A model generated the notes under the pieces. The model saw nothing but the letters and a program-made list of their open reading frames with translations. It searched no databases and was not told the origin of the DNA. A stretch of 64,000 bases of DNA from NCBI RefSeq assembly GCF_002902625.1, contig NZ_PPRG01000003.1, positions 20,235-84,234 on the forward strand. The letters run 5' to 3'. The stretch comes from Staphylococcus devriesei. GTDB taxonomy: Bacteria > Bacillota > Bacilli > Staphylococcales > Staphylococcaceae. Positions 16,965-26,481 of the stretch are shown piece after piece. The position numbers and the translations under genes are program-made. How positions within the stretch are numbered: position 1 is the first letter of the stretch; every line of letters begins with the position of its first letter.

Positions 16965-19226
16965 ATGTCTAACATAGAGATTATCGGCGCAAAACAAAAT
17001 AATTTAAAAAACATAAATGTAACGATTCCAAAACATCAATTAACTGTTTTTACAGGGCGGTCAGGCTCGGGGAAGTCTTCTTTAGTATTTAACACCGTTG
17101 CTGCAGAATCAGAACGTTTGTTAAATGAAACCTATTCAAGTTACGTCCAACATCAACTTACACAATATGAGAAACCAGATGTAGACCAAATCAAACACTT
17201 ACCCGTCGCCATGGTAATTAACCAAAAACGTCTAGGTGGTAATTCACGTTCGACGGTAGGTACAATTTCTGATATTTATGCATCAGTACGATTACTATGG
17301 TCTCGAATTGGTGAGCCATTTGTTGGTTATTCCGATATATTTTCATTTAATAATCCTAAAGGCATGTGTGAAACATGTTCTGGTTTAGGCTATGTAGAAG
17401 ATATTGATTTAAATGAGTTACTCGATTATGACAAGTCATTAAATGAAGATGCGATTAAGTTCCCTTCTTTTAGACCTGACAGTTGGCGTGGTAAACGTTA
17501 CCTATACTCAGGGCTTTTTGACAATGATAAAAAGTTAAAAGATTATACCAAAGAAGAGATGGATACATTACTTTACACTGAACCTACTAAATTGAAGAAT
17601 CCACCTTCTAATTGGCCAAGAACTGCGAAATTTGAGGGCTTAATTCATCGCTTCCGTCGCTCGTTTTTACTTAATGATAATTTTGAAAAGAAACGTTTTA
17701 AAGAGGATATCGATCGTGTAGTTTCTAAGCATGATTGTCCTAGTTGTCATGGCCAACGTTTAAATGACAAAGTATTAAGTTGTAAAATCAATGGCTTAAA
17801 TATTGCAGAATTTACGAATTTACAAATTGATGATGCGTTAGCATTTTTAGAGAAAATAGAATCTAATAAGGCACGAGTAATTATAGAACCGCTTCAACAA
17901 CAGCTGAAATCGCTCAGTTATATTGGGTTAAACTATTTAACGCTCGCAAGGGAAACTACTTCATTATCTGGTGGTGAGTCGCAACGCATTAAGTTAATTC
18001 GCCACTTAAATAGTCCTTTAAGTGATTTAGTCTATATTATCGATGAACCAAGCGTCGGCTTACATCCGGAAGATATTCAACGTATTAACAATATTATTCA
18101 GTCCTTAAAAGACAAAGGTAATACCGTATTAGTAGTTGAACACGACCCTGACGTCATAGACACGGCAGATTACATTATTGACTTAGGACCCTTAGCTGGA
18201 AAACACGGTGGTAGCATCACGTTTACTGGTACTTACGATGAGCTACTTAGTTCTGATACAAGTACAGGTCATGCTTTAAAACGTCAACATCAACTTAAAT
18301 CACCACCACGTGAAGCTACAGAAATGATTAAACTACAAAATATTAGCCGTAATAACCTTAAAAATGTGTCAACTGAGCTACCAAAACATGCGATGACGGT
18401 GGTTACTGGCGTAGCTGGCTCTGGTAAAAGTTCATTAATAAAAGCTGGATTTGAACGTGATAATGACGCTATATTTATTGATCAGAAACCAGTACACGCT
18501 TCTAACCGTTCTAACTTATTAACATATTTAGATATTTTTGATGATGTGCGTAGTTTCTTTAGTAAACACACCGGTCTTAAAAAAAGTATGTTTAGTTATA
18601 ACTCTGAAGGCGCTTGTCCAGAATGTCATGGTAAAGGTGTATTGAAGACGGAGCTTGCGTTCATGCCAGACTTTTCACAAGTGTGCGAAATGTGTGGAGG
18701 AACAAGATATCGTCCTGAAGTACTTGAAGCTACAGTAGATGGATATTCAATAGCTGATATTCTTGCGTTAACAGTAGATGAAGCGATAGAAAAATTTGAA
18801 GATAGTCCAACTATCACACGTCCACTTCAAGCATTGGCTGATACAGGTCTTAACTATATGACATTAGGACAGTCTCTCGACACCCTCTCTGGCGGGGAGA
18901 TTCAACGTGTCAAATTAAGCCGTTACTTAACACAAGATGTGAGCGATAAAACATTTATCTTTGATGAACCAACGACTGGTTTACATGAAGATGATCTACC
19001 AATTCTTATCGATTGTTTTAATCATCTTATCGACGAAGGTAACACTGTTATCTTAATTGAACATAATTTAACGATGATGACACAAGCCGATTGGTTTATT
19101 GACGTTGGTCCATTTGCCGGAGATAAAGGTGGCCAATTATTATATTCAGGCTACCCTAAAGGCATCTTTGACATTGATAATTCAGTTACCGCCAAACATT
19201 TAAAACGCTATATTACAAAAGGTTAA
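16965..19226 (+). CDS. Short UvrA-like ABC protein (UvrA2/drug-resistance type)
   Basis: A 753-residue protein with two ABC modules of UvrA type: Walker A GRSGSGKSS and GVAGSGKSS, signatures LSGGESQR and LSGGEIQR, Walker B YIIDEPSVGLHPED and FIFDEPTTGLHEDD. Zinc-finger cysteine pairs are CETCSGLGY, CPSCHGQR, CPECHGKG and CEMCGGTR. Housekeeping UvrA is about 940 residues; the missing length corresponds to the UvrB-binding region, as in short UvrA paralogues that shield DNA from intercalating antibiotics. It is thus unlikely to be the repair subunit. ATG 16965 follows AAGAGGTG at six bases; an earlier GTG overlaps the ribosome site. A terminator follows. Confidence 0.9.
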   Translation: MSNIEIIGAKQNNLKNINVTIPKHQLTVFTGRSGSGKSSLVFNTVAAESERLLNETYSSYVQHQLTQYEKPDVDQIKHLPVAMVINQKRLGGNSRSTVGTISDIYASVRLLWSRIGEPFVGYSDIFSFNNPKGMCETCSGLGYVEDIDLNELLDYDKSLNEDAIKFPSFRPDSWRGKRYLYSGLFDNDKKLKDYTKEEMDTLLYTEPTKLKNPPSNWPRTAKFEGLIHRFRRSFLLNDNFEKKRFKEDIDRVVSKHDCPSCHGQRLNDKVLSCKINGLNIAEFTNLQIDDALAFLEKIESNKARVIIEPLQQQLKSLSYIGLNYLTLARETTSLSGGESQRIKLIRHLNSPLSDLVYIIDEPSVGLHPEDIQRINNIIQSLKDKGNTVLVVEHDPDVIDTADYIIDLGPLAGKHGGSITFTGTYDELLSSDTSTGHALKRQHQLKSPPREATEMIKLQNISRNNLKNVSTELPKHAMTVVTGVAGSGKSSLIKAGFERDNDAIFIDQKPVHASNRSNLLTYLDIFDDVRSFFSKHTGLKKSMFSYNSEGACPECHGKGVLKTELAFMPDFSQVCEMCGGTRYRPEVLEATVDGYSIADILALTVDEAIEKFEDSPTITRPLQALADTGLNYMTLGQSLDTLSGGEIQRVKLSRYLTQDVSDKTFIFDEPTTGLHEDDLPILIDCFNHLIDEGNTVILIEHNLTMMTQADWFIDVGPFAGDKGGQLLYSGYPKGIFDIDNSVTAKHLKRYITKG

Positions 19227-19232
19227 ACATAC

Positions 19233-19275
19233 AAATACCCTCATATGATGATTTATCATGGTGAGGGTATTTTTA
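19233..19275 (+). terminator. Rho-independent terminator
   Basis: AAATACCCTCA (19233-19243) pairs with TGAGGGTATTT (19262-19272), followed by more T. Ends the UvrA-like gene. Confidence 0.88.
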
Positions 19276-19307
19276 CAAGTATATTAAGTTATCTAGAATG
19301 ACTCCTG

Positions 19308-19352
19308 GCGCAAAAGAACGAAGAACGAGACCGTGGCTCTTCGAGTTCGCGC
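19308..19352 (-). other. GC-rich hairpin of unknown role
   Basis: GCGC-aaaa-GAAC-GAAGA (19308-19324) pairs with TCTTC-ga-GTTC-GCGC (19338-19352). It is clearly richer in GC than its surroundings and lies 50 bases past the stop of the minus-strand small gene. It lacks a T-run on either strand; it could end or stabilise that gene's RNA. Confidence 0.5.
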
Positions 19353-19403
19353 AAGAAAGCGTCACAACACAAGTGAAATCTACTACTTCCATTCCACACG
19401 CTA

Positions 19404-19574
19404 CTACTTATTTCTCCTATTCTTTCTTATCTTAATAATAAGATTAATAATAATCCCTAGAAGAATAAGTGATTTTAGAATTAATTCAAGCACATCTGAC
19501 ATATTAACCGTCCCAATAAGTAAAAAAGCCAAAATAAGTACAATTGCTAATTTATCATGTATATCTAAGTTCAT
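19404..19574 (-). CDS. Unannotated 56-residue two-helix membrane protein
   Basis: Reading the minus strand from ATG 19574 gives MNLDIHDKLAIVLILAFLLI, then GTVNMSDVLELILKSLILLG and IIINLIIKIRKNRRNK. There are two hydrophobic helices (about 9-22 and 32-47) and a basic tail KIRKNRRNK, the positive-inside arrangement expected of a small membrane protein. AAAAGGTG sits seven bases before the ATG. The plus strand has an overlapping 86-codon frame, but that lacks a ribosome site and reads as low-complexity Ile/Arg. I do not recognise the family. It lies divergent from fhuD2 with only 70 bases between starts. Could be a small toxin or membrane peptide (speculative). Confidence 0.6.
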   Translation of the reverse strand: MNLDIHDKLAIVLILAFLLIGTVNMSDVLELILKSLILLGIIINLIIKIRKNRRNK

Positions 19575-19644
19575 AAAATTCACCTTTTTTTAAATATAAA
19601 TTTCCTATATACTTGCATTATACATATAAAAGGAGATGGAAAAG

Positions 19645-20568
19645 TTGAAAAGATTACTTGTAGCTTTACTAGTCTTTGTAATTGCATTAGCTGCATGTGG
19701 CAATAACAGCGATGATAGCTCTTCAAAAGATTCAAAAAAAGATACTAAATCATATACTACTGATTCAGGAGATAAAGTTAAAATCCCTAAAAATCCTAAA
19801 CGTATCGTAGTATTAGGCACAACTTACGCAGGTGGATTAAAAGAACTTGATGCAAACATCCAAGCCGTTGCTAAAAACGTGGATGATAGCTCAGTATTAA
19901 AAGATAAATTTAAAGACGTTAAGAAAATTGACCCTGAAAATGTAGAAGCTGTAACTAAAGAAAAACCAGACTTAATCATTACGTATAACACAGACAAAAA
20001 CCTTAAAAAATTGAAAAAAATTGCACCAACTGTTGCGTTTGATTACATGAAACATGACTACAAAGAGCAACATTTAGAATTAGGTAAAATCATTGGCAAG
20101 AAAGATAAAGCCCAAGATTGGGTTGATCAATGGGAAGATAAAACAAAAGACGATGGTAAAGAAATCAAAGATGCCATTGGTAAAGATGCCACAGTATCTA
20201 TCATCAAAGACTTCGACAAAAAAATCTATGTCTTAGGTAAAACATATGGTCACGGTAGTGAAGTTCTTTATGATTCATTTGGACTAACAATGCCAAGTAA
20301 AGTCGAAAAAGCTACTAAGAAAGAAGATTTAGCTGATATTTCTGAAGAACAAATTCCAGAAATGACTGGCGATTATGTTGTAACTCCAGTAGCTAAAGGC
20401 GCTGACTTATCATTTGGAAATAAAGACGTTTGGAAAAACACAGACGCTGTTAAAAACGGTCATACATTCAAAGTTGATGAAGGTATCTATTGGTTAAACG
20501 ATCCTTATTCTCTTGACTATGAACGTAAAGATTTAAAGAAAAAATTATTAGATGTAGCAGATAAATAA
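19645..20568 (+). CDS. fhuD2: Ferric hydroxamate siderophore-binding lipoprotein FhuD2
   Basis: A roughly 307-residue lipoprotein that captures ferric hydroxamate siderophores for the FhuCBG importer. Signal peptide and lipobox ALAACG are followed by a Ser/Lys/Asp linker, then IPKNPKRIVVLGTTYAGGLK, KEKPDLIITYNTDKNLKKL, KDATVSIIKDFDKKIYVLGK, GSEVLYDSFGL and GIYWLNDPYSLDYERKDLK, which match staphylococcal FhuD2. ATG 19636 directly abuts AAGGAG, so TTG 19645 with nine-base spacing is the better start and also matches the usual N-terminus. The gene order fhuD2 to urease is as I remember from S. aureus. No Fur box is evident in the short upstream gap, which is unusual for this gene. Confidence 0.9.
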   Translation: MKRLLVALLVFVIALAACGNNSDDSSSKDSKKDTKSYTTDSGDKVKIPKNPKRIVVLGTTYAGGLKELDANIQAVAKNVDDSSVLKDKFKDVKKIDPENVEAVTKEKPDLIITYNTDKNLKKLKKIAPTVAFDYMKHDYKEQHLELGKIIGKKDKAQDWVDQWEDKTKDDGKEIKDAIGKDATVSIIKDFDKKIYVLGKTYGHGSEVLYDSFGLTMPSKVEKATKKEDLADISEEQIPEMTGDYVVTPVAKGADLSFGNKDVWKNTDAVKNGHTFKVDEGIYWLNDPYSLDYERKDLKKKLLDVADK

Positions 20569-20619
20569 TTCTCGCTCATCACACACTCAAAATCTGGGAT
20601 ATAAATCCTTAGATATAGG

Positions 20620-20664
20620 CGTAGAGATGATTCAATTATGAATCATCTCTACGTCTTTTCTTTT
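20620..20664 (+). terminator. Rho-independent terminator of fhuD2
   Basis: A perfect 15-bp stem, CGTAGAGATGATTCA (20620-20634) with TGAATCATCTCTACG (20639-20653), four-base loop, then TCTTTTCTTTT. Confidence 0.93.
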
Positions 20665-20682
20665 CAATTTATATAAAAATTT

Positions 20683-20720
20683 CGTATTGTTTGGCTCTCA
20701 TTTCCTAGGTGGATGGGTCG
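20683..20720. repeat. Degenerate half copy of the intergenic repeat at 40842
   Basis: CGTATTGTTTGGCTCTCATT then TCCTAGGTGGATGGG resembles the left part of the repeat at 40841-40874 (CGTATTGTTGGTTCCC then TTTCCTGGGGGGACTGG). No right arm is visible here. Confidence 0.4.
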
Positions 20721-20743
20721 AACACTTTTTCAAACAAGACGTT

Positions 20744-21625
20744 CTAAACTTCTATATCATCTTGTAAATCTTCTAATGTAGGCATGCCACCTTGTGCGCC
20801 CATGCCTGTGACTGAATGGCTCGCTGCTAAATTAGCAAACGTGAGCGCTTTTGGTAATTCATAATCTCGTTGTAAACCGACTGCGAGTGCACCATTAAAT
20901 GTATCTCCTGCCCCAGTAGTATCTTTCACTTCACGTTTAAAGCCTTTAATTTCAACTTGTTGTACACCGTCGTGATATACTGCACCAAGCTCTCCCAACG
21001 TCACAATTAATTTATCGGGGTAACGTTCTAATGCTTGATCTACTTCGCCTTTAAACATCTTCTCACTCTCAGTTTCATTAGGTGTTAAATAAGTTGCCTT
21101 TTCAATCACTTCATCTGACACTTCTCTATAAGGTGCCGGATTTAAGATAGAAATTAGCTCATGGTCATAACAATACTTCACAACCGCTTCCACTGTTTCG
21201 GCCGGAATTTCTTGTTGTAATAATACGATATCACCCACATTAGTAGATTCTAATACATGTTCTACATATTCTGGAGTTACTTCATTGTTGGCTGAAGGCA
21301 CCACGATAATACTGTTATCATTATCATTTAAAGTAATATGCGCCGTTCCAGACTTCCCTTCAGTTGGTTTTACATATTCTGCGTTAACACCATTGTTTTT
21401 TAAATTTTGAAAAATATATTCGCCAAAATCATCATTTCCAATACGTCCTACCATATGTACATGATGGCCTAAACGAGCAGCTGCTACGGCTTGGTTGGCA
21501 CCTTTACCACCTGGAGCATTAAAAAATGAGTTGCCAAGTACGGTTTCACCTTTTCCAGGGACTATATCAGTTGCTACTACTAAATCCATCGACATACTGC
21601 CAATAACATAAATGTGTTTCTCCAT
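20744..21625 (-). CDS. rbsK: Ribokinase
   Basis: A 293-residue PfkB-family sugar kinase that phosphorylates ribose at O5. Signature 1 is seen as NAPGGKGANQAVAAARLG, and the C-terminal signature DTTGAGDTFNGALA holds the catalytic Asp. N-terminal GSMSMDLVV and FNAPGGKGAN for substrate contact, and ILNPAPYREV, fit ribokinase better than fructokinase. GAGGTG precedes ATG 21625. No rbsD or ribose transporter is adjacent, so its sugar supply must come from elsewhere. It is a single-gene unit converging on fhuD2. Confidence 0.9.
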   Translation of the reverse strand: MEKHIYVIGSMSMDLVVATDIVPGKGETVLGNSFFNAPGGKGANQAVAAARLGHHVHMVGRIGNDDFGEYIFQNLKNNGVNAEYVKPTEGKSGTAHITLNDNDNSIIVVPSANNEVTPEYVEHVLESTNVGDIVLLQQEIPAETVEAVVKYCYDHELISILNPAPYREVSDEVIEKATYLTPNETESEKMFKGEVDQALERYPDKLIVTLGELGAVYHDGVQQVEIKGFKREVKDTTGAGDTFNGALAVGLQRDYELPKALTFANLAASHSVTGMGAQGGMPTLEDLQDDIEV

Positions 21626-21696
21626 ATGTCACACCTCTTTATAATTGTCTAATCTCTTATATTCATCATACCCAAGTTGAAGCTAGAGTGACAATA

Positions 21697-21754
21697 AAAT
21701 AAAAAGTGCGAAACTGAAATCTAGTTTATATACAAAGATTTCGCCGTTTCGCAC
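21697..21754 (-). terminator. Rho-independent terminator of the urea transporter gene
   Basis: GTGCGAAAC (21706-21714) pairs with GTTTCGCAC (21746-21754) around a long loop. On the minus strand the stem is followed by TTTTTATTTTATT, 16 bases past the stop codon. Confidence 0.8.
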
Positions 21755-21769
21755 ATATTGTTATAAATA

Positions 21770-22672
21770 TTAAGCTTTATCTGAACCATTTGTTCTACCA
21801 GCAAACATGACTAACCATGTTGCGAAGATAAACGGTGCAGTGAATACGGGTAACCCTACAGGTGCTAATACAGTTGCCACGGCACCATGCATAACTACTG
21901 TTAATAATAAGCCGGTAATCACTGCAATATATGTATTGAGTTTCGTCTTAAATGTTGCCCCTAATGCGATACCAGTCAGAATAGAGTTATAACCGTACAA
22001 ACCATTTGTAACAGATGGATAGTCTCCTCCTAATGACACAATAAATATCACAGCTAAAATACTTGAAATAACAGCAAAGATACCACCTTTTATGGAGCCG
22101 ATAAAAATACCGAGGATAATTAATAAACTTCCGATAACTGAAGTTACAAGGAAAATTTCACTAAAATTTGTCGTAATACCACTTAACCAACTGATATGAT
22201 TGTGACTAATGTCAGGCGGTTGAACCTTTTGTGGTAAGATATGAATCGTTACTGGTAATTTTGAAAATTGGGTAGTCATTGCTAAAACGAGCCACGTCAT
22301 TAACACAAATGGAAAGGTTAACATGGGTACGCCAAAAGGTTTTAAGAATTCTCGCACAGCAGATCCTACAGGTAACGTTAAAATAACACCAATAATTAAA
22401 ACAATCCATGATAATGTCGAGGATTGTAAGAACAATGCAAGGCCAATAGCTGTTAACACAGAGTTATAACCTGCTAGACCATCACGAATTTCTTCACTAC
22501 TATAATTAAAATATGGTGCAAGCAATAATGCTAATAAGCTTCCCAACATTGCCGCTAAACCAATCTTCCAGTCTGCAATAAATAACCCAATTAAAATAAA
22601 TAGCCCTGTCCACTTATTATTTATCAATACTACTTGTGCTACATTTTTTAAAAATATGTCTATATACTTCAC
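21770..22672 (-). CDS. Urea transporter (UT family)
   Basis: A 300-residue channel-like membrane protein with the two-fold repeat of the UT family: each half carries the motif GYNSVLTAIGLAL (near 68) or GYNSILTGIALGA (near 224), and a hydrophobic run ending in a proline-rich segment (GVPMLTFPFVLMTWLV and GLPVFTAPFIFATWLV). The start is GTG 22672 behind AAGGTGAG. It is divergent from ureA across 214 bases and should deliver urea to the cytosolic urease. It has its own terminator. Confidence 0.92.
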   Translation of the reverse strand: MKYIDIFLKNVAQVVLINNKWTGLFILIGLFIADWKIGLAAMLGSLLALLLAPYFNYSSEEIRDGLAGYNSVLTAIGLALFLQSSTLSWIVLIIGVILTLPVGSAVREFLKPFGVPMLTFPFVLMTWLVLAMTTQFSKLPVTIHILPQKVQPPDISHNHISWLSGITTNFSEIFLVTSVIGSLLIILGIFIGSIKGGIFAVISSILAVIFIVSLGGDYPSVTNGLYGYNSILTGIALGATFKTKLNTYIAVITGLLLTVVMHGAVATVLAPVGLPVFTAPFIFATWLVMFAGRTNGSDKA

Positions 22673-22886
22673 AAACTCACCTTACTCCTTAATATTTATT
22701 CCTCATTATTTCAAGTTTAGCATTGCAATACGTTTTGTAAAATAATTTTACATAATTAAATAATGTATAAATTCATTTTAATTTTACATTGAAATTATTT
22801 GAAAGACTATATTACTTGTGGAAAATTTTCAACAGTTCTAACATTAAAAGCGGACAGTCATTTTAATAAGGAAAGAAGGAATAATT

Positions 22887-23189
22887 TTGCATTTTACTCA
22901 GCGCGAACAAGATAAGTTAATGATAGTTGTAGCTGCAGAAGTTGCACGACGTCGTAAAGCACGTGGATTGAAACTAAATCATCCTGAAGCGCTCGCTTTA
23001 ATCAGTGATGAATTATTAGAAGGCGCACGTGATGGTAAAACTGTTGCAGAACTAATGAGCTATGGAAAGACTATTCTAAATGAAGACGATGTTATGGATG
23101 GTGTTGCAAGTATGATTACTGAAATTGAAATCGAAGCAACATTCCCTGATGGTACAAAACTCATCACTGTCCATCATCCAATCGTGTAA
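22887..23189 (+). CDS. ureA: Urease subunit gamma
   Basis: A 100-residue small structural subunit of urease. It starts at TTG 22887 ([12 protein letters not shown]), eight bases after AAGGA, giving the canonical N-terminus. [24 protein letters not shown] and the VPDMI-like region [20 protein letters not shown] are typical. First gene of ureABCEFGD. The 22673-22886 gap upstream is AT-rich; I see no clean promoter pair and no cre site in it. Confidence 0.96.
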   Translation: MHFTQREQDKLMIVVAAEVARRRKARGLKLNHPEALALISDELLEGARDGKTVAELMSYGKTILNEDDVMDGVASMITEIEIEATFPDGTKLITVHHPIV

Positions 23190-23199
23190 GGAGGATTAA

Positions 23200-23613
23200 A
23201 TGATGATTCCTGGAGAAATTAAAGTTAAAAAAACTGAAATCGAAATTAATCAAGGTCGTCCAGAAACTGTAATTACTGTTAAAAATACTGGTGATCGCCC
23301 TATTCAAGTCGGATCTCACTTCCACTTCTTTGAATCAAATAAAGCGTTACACTTTGAACGTGAAAAAGCATACGGTAAACATTTAGATATCCCAGCAGGT
23401 GCTGCAGTTAGATTTGAGCCTGGCGATGAGAAGAAAGTCCAACTTGTAGAATATGCTGGCAATCGCAAAATTTATGGTTTCAGAGGCATGGTTAATAACA
23501 CTATTGACGAAGATAGAGTGTATCGTCCAACCAATGAAAAAGATGAATATGCTGGAGTATTCAATGACGAAGGTGAAGAAAATTTCAATAAAAAAGGAGA
23601 GGACGACGCATGA
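23200..23613 (+). CDS. ureB: Urease subunit beta
   Basis: A 137-residue structural subunit. [37 protein letters not shown] and [19 protein letters not shown] are the conserved blocks. Two adjacent ATG codons (23200, 23203) follow GGAGGATT; either may be used. The last codons overlap the ureC start (ATGA), coupling the two subunits. The C-terminal extension with [17 protein letters not shown] is typical of Gram-positive UreB. Confidence 0.96.
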   Translation: MMIPGEIKVKKTEIEINQGRPETVITVKNTGDRPIQVGSHFHFFESNKALHFEREKAYGKHLDIPAGAAVRFEPGDEKKVQLVEYAGNRKIYGFRGMVNNTIDEDRVYRPTNEKDEYAGVFNDEGEENFNKKGEDDA

Positions 23614-25325
23614 GTTTTAAAATGACGCAATCACAATATACGAGTCTATACGGCCCGACTAAAGGCGATTCTGTAAGACTGGGTGATACTAACTTGTTTG
23701 CGCAAGTTGAGAAAGACTATGCTAATTATGGTGATGAAGCTACATTTGGTGGCGGAAAATCAATCCGTGACGGTATGGCACAAAATCCTAATGTTACGCG
23801 CGATGACCGTAAAGTCGCAGATTTAGTTCTTACCAACGCGCTTATTATTGATTACGATAAAATCGTTAAAGCTGATATCGGTATTAAAAATGGTTATATA
23901 TTCGGCATTGGTAAAGCAGGTAACCCCGATATTATGGATAACGTAGATATTATTATTGGGGCAACAACAGATATTATTGCTGCTGAAGGTAAAATCGTTA
24001 CTGCTGGTGGTATTGATACACATGTTCACTTTATTAATCCTGAACAAGCAGAAGTAGCACTTGAAAGTGGTATTACTACACATATCGGTGGCGGTACTGG
24101 TGCCTCTGAAAGCGCAAAGGCTACAACAGTAACACCTGGACCATGGCATATCCATCGTATGCTAGAAGCAGCCGAAGCTTTACCTGTTAACGTTGGTTTC
24201 ACTGGTAAAGGACAAGCTGTTAACCATACTGCTTTAATCGAACAAATTCACGCGGGCGTAATCGGCTTAAAAGTTCACGAAGACTGGGGAGCTACACCTT
24301 CTGCATTAAGTCATGCTCTAGACGTAGCAGATGAATTTGATGTTCAAATCGCCCTACACGCTGATACATTAAATGAAGCTGGCTTTATGGAAGATACAAT
24401 GGCCGCAGTTAAAGACCGCGTCTTACACATGTACCACACTGAAGGTGCCGGTGGTGGACATGCTCCTGACTTAATTAAATCAGCATCTTATCCAAATATC
24501 CTTCCATCTTCTACTAACCCAACATTACCTTACACACATAACACAGTAGATGAACATTTAGATATGGTTATGATTACCCATCACTTAAACGCATCTATTC
24601 CTGAAGATATTGCTTTCGCAGATTCACGTATTAGAAAAGAAACAATCGCTGCCGAAGACGTTTTACAAGATATGGGTGTCTTCAGTATGGTAAGTTCTGA
24701 CTCACAAGCGATGGGACGTGTAGGTGAAGTCATCACACGTACTTGGCAAGTTGCCCACCGTATGAAAGAACAACGTGGCGCATTAGAAGGCGATAGTGAA
24801 TACAACGATAATAATCGTATTAAACGTTATATCGCAAAATATACAATTAATCCTGCGATTACACATGGTATCTCAGACTACGTAGGTTCAATTGAAGGTG
24901 GCAAATTAGCCGATTTAGTTATTTGGGATCCAATCTTCTTTGGCGTTAAACCTGAAATGATCGTTAAAGGCGGTTTAATCAACTCAGCTGTTAACGGTGA
25001 TGCTAATGGTTCAATCCCAACATCTGAACCTCAAAAATATCGTAAAATGTATGGTCAATATGGCACTAATAAACAACATACTGCGATTACATTTGTGTCT
25101 AAAACAGCTTATGAAAATGGTATTTACAATCAACTTAACTTACAACGTATGGTCCGTCCTGTTCAAAACATCCGTAACTTATCTAAAAAAGATATGAAGA
25201 ACAATGACGCTACACCTAAGTTAGATGTAGATCCACAAACATACGAAGTATTTGTAGATGGTAAAAAAGTAACAAGCGAAGCTGCTACTGAATTACCATT
25301 AACACAAAGATACTTCTTATTCTAG
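23610..25325 (+). CDS. ureC: Urease catalytic subunit alpha
   Basis: A 571-residue nickel metalloenzyme that splits urea into ammonia and carbamate. Nickel ligands are visible: HVH in GIDTHVHF (about 137-139), the carbamylated Lys in GLKVHEDWG (about 220), His in [10 protein letters not shown] and in [12 protein letters not shown], and the Asp in SDSQAMGR. The active-site flap reads MVMITHHLN, so Thr stands where most ureases carry the reactive Cys (CHHL); the same change is known from S. xylosus urease. It overlaps ureB by four bases. AGGAGG precedes the next gene. Confidence 0.97.
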   Translation: MSFKMTQSQYTSLYGPTKGDSVRLGDTNLFAQVEKDYANYGDEATFGGGKSIRDGMAQNPNVTRDDRKVADLVLTNALIIDYDKIVKADIGIKNGYIFGIGKAGNPDIMDNVDIIIGATTDIIAAEGKIVTAGGIDTHVHFINPEQAEVALESGITTHIGGGTGASESAKATTVTPGPWHIHRMLEAAEALPVNVGFTGKGQAVNHTALIEQIHAGVIGLKVHEDWGATPSALSHALDVADEFDVQIALHADTLNEAGFMEDTMAAVKDRVLHMYHTEGAGGGHAPDLIKSASYPNILPSSTNPTLPYTHNTVDEHLDMVMITHHLNASIPEDIAFADSRIRKETIAAEDVLQDMGVFSMVSSDSQAMGRVGEVITRTWQVAHRMKEQRGALEGDSEYNDNNRIKRYIAKYTINPAITHGISDYVGSIEGGKLADLVIWDPIFFGVKPEMIVKGGLINSAVNGDANGSIPTSEPQKYRKMYGQYGTNKQHTAITFVSKTAYENGIYNQLNLQRMVRPVQNIRNLSKKDMKNNDATPKLDVDPQTYEVFVDGKKVTSEAATELPLTQRYFLF

Positions 25326-25336
25326 GAGGTCTTTCA

Positions 25337-25789
25337 ATGATTATAGAAGAAGTTCAAGGCAACATCGCCAACCTATCTGCCGAAGAGAAAAATAAACATG
25401 TCGAAAAAGTTTACTTAGAGAATTCAGATTTAGTTAAACGTATTCAACGTGTCACAACAGATCACGGCAATGAAATCGGCATCCGTTTAAAACAACCTAT
25501 CGACTTACAATATGGAGATATTTTATATCAAGATGACACTAATATGATTGTAGTTGATGTAAACTCTGAAGATTTACTCGTTATTAAACCACGTACATTA
25601 CAAGAAATGGGAGACATTGCCCATCAATTAGGTAATCGTCACTTACCAGCGCAATTTACAGAAACTGAAATGTTAGTCCAATATGACTATTTAGTAGAGG
25701 ACCTACTTAAAACATTAAGTATTCCTTATAGTCATGAAGATCGCAAAGTCAATAAAGCCTTTAGACATATCGGCCATTCACATGATTAA
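25337..25789 (+). CDS. ureE: Urease accessory protein UreE (nickel metallochaperone)
   Basis: A 150-residue protein that delivers nickel to the UreFGD-apourease complex. N-terminal peptide-binding domain ([29 protein letters not shown] with [18 protein letters not shown]) and C-terminal metal-binding domain ([15 protein letters not shown]). The conserved metal His is in LGNRHLPA. The C-terminal tail FRHIGHSHD is only mildly His-rich compared with the long tails of some species. AGGAGG lies nine bases before the ATG. Its last eight bases overlap ureF. Confidence 0.95.
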   Translation: MIIEEVQGNIANLSAEEKNKHVEKVYLENSDLVKRIQRVTTDHGNEIGIRLKQPIDLQYGDILYQDDTNMIVVDVNSEDLLVIKPRTLQEMGDIAHQLGNRHLPAQFTETEMLVQYDYLVEDLLKTLSIPYSHEDRKVNKAFRHIGHSHD

Positions 25790-26471
25790 TCATTCAAATT
25801 TAAGACTATTTCAGTTCTGTGATTCACAATTCCCAACCGGCGCATTTAGTCATTCGTTCGGTCTTGAAACGTATATTCAACATGATGCCGTTCATGATGC
25901 CTCATCATTTAAGGAATGGCTTCAACTTTTCCTAAATGAACAATTAACGTACTCTGATGGTCTAGTCATGCGTTTAGTATATGAAGCTTTAGATAACGAG
26001 GATGAAGACAAGATATTGCACCTTGATCGCTTAATCTTCGTACAGAATTTACCACGCGAAACACGTGTAGGTACGAAACAAATGGGTACTCGCATGGCGA
26101 AACTTGCAATGGAACTTTATGATAGCGAATGGATTACTTGGTATCATACGCAAATGACTAACAAGCGTGCTAAGTTACATCCAGCCATTTGTTTTACCAT
26201 GTTAGGACATTATTTAGGCGTTGATATAGAAACGATTATTGATTATTATCTCTATCAGAATGTTTCAAGCTTAACGCAAAACGCGGTACGTGCAATTCCA
26301 CTTGGCCAAACCACTGGTCAACAAGTCGTGACGGAAATGATTCCGTACATTGAACGTACACGTCAACACATTTTCACATTAAAAGAGGAAGACTTTGGTA
26401 TGACGGCTCCAGGATTAGAGCTTAACCAGATGGAACATGAGAATGTTAATGTGAGAATCTTTATTTCATAG
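25782..26471 (+). CDS. ureF: Urease accessory protein UreF
   Basis: A 229-residue all-helical accessory protein that gates UreG during nickel insertion. It shows [51 protein letters not shown] and the ending [22 protein letters not shown] longer upstream frame exists, but ATG 25782 gives the family N-terminus and overlaps the ureE stop by eight bases, suggesting translational coupling. AGGAGG follows for ureG. Confidence 0.94.
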   Translation: MINHSNLRLFQFCDSQFPTGAFSHSFGLETYIQHDAVHDASSFKEWLQLFLNEQLTYSDGLVMRLVYEALDNEDEDKILHLDRLIFVQNLPRETRVGTKQMGTRMAKLAMELYDSEWITWYHTQMTNKRAKLHPAICFTMLGHYLGVDIETIIDYYLYQNVSSLTQNAVRAIPLGQTTGQQVVTEMIPYIERTRQHIFTLKEEDFGMTAPGLELNQMEHENVNVRIFIS

Positions 26472-26481
26472 GAGGTATATT

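Noticed and set aside
19333..19593. An 86-codon plus-strand frame (MALRVRARKRHNTSE...)
   Set aside because: No ribosome site and low-complexity Ile/Arg content; the opposite strand holds a better small gene.
20683..20720. Possible full copy of the palindromic repeat
   Set aside because: Only a weak left half is recognisable, so it is reported as degenerate rather than as a second element.
23823..24805. Minus-strand frames within ureC
   Set aside because: Antisense shadows of a strongly conserved gene; Cys-rich or Ser-rich composition.
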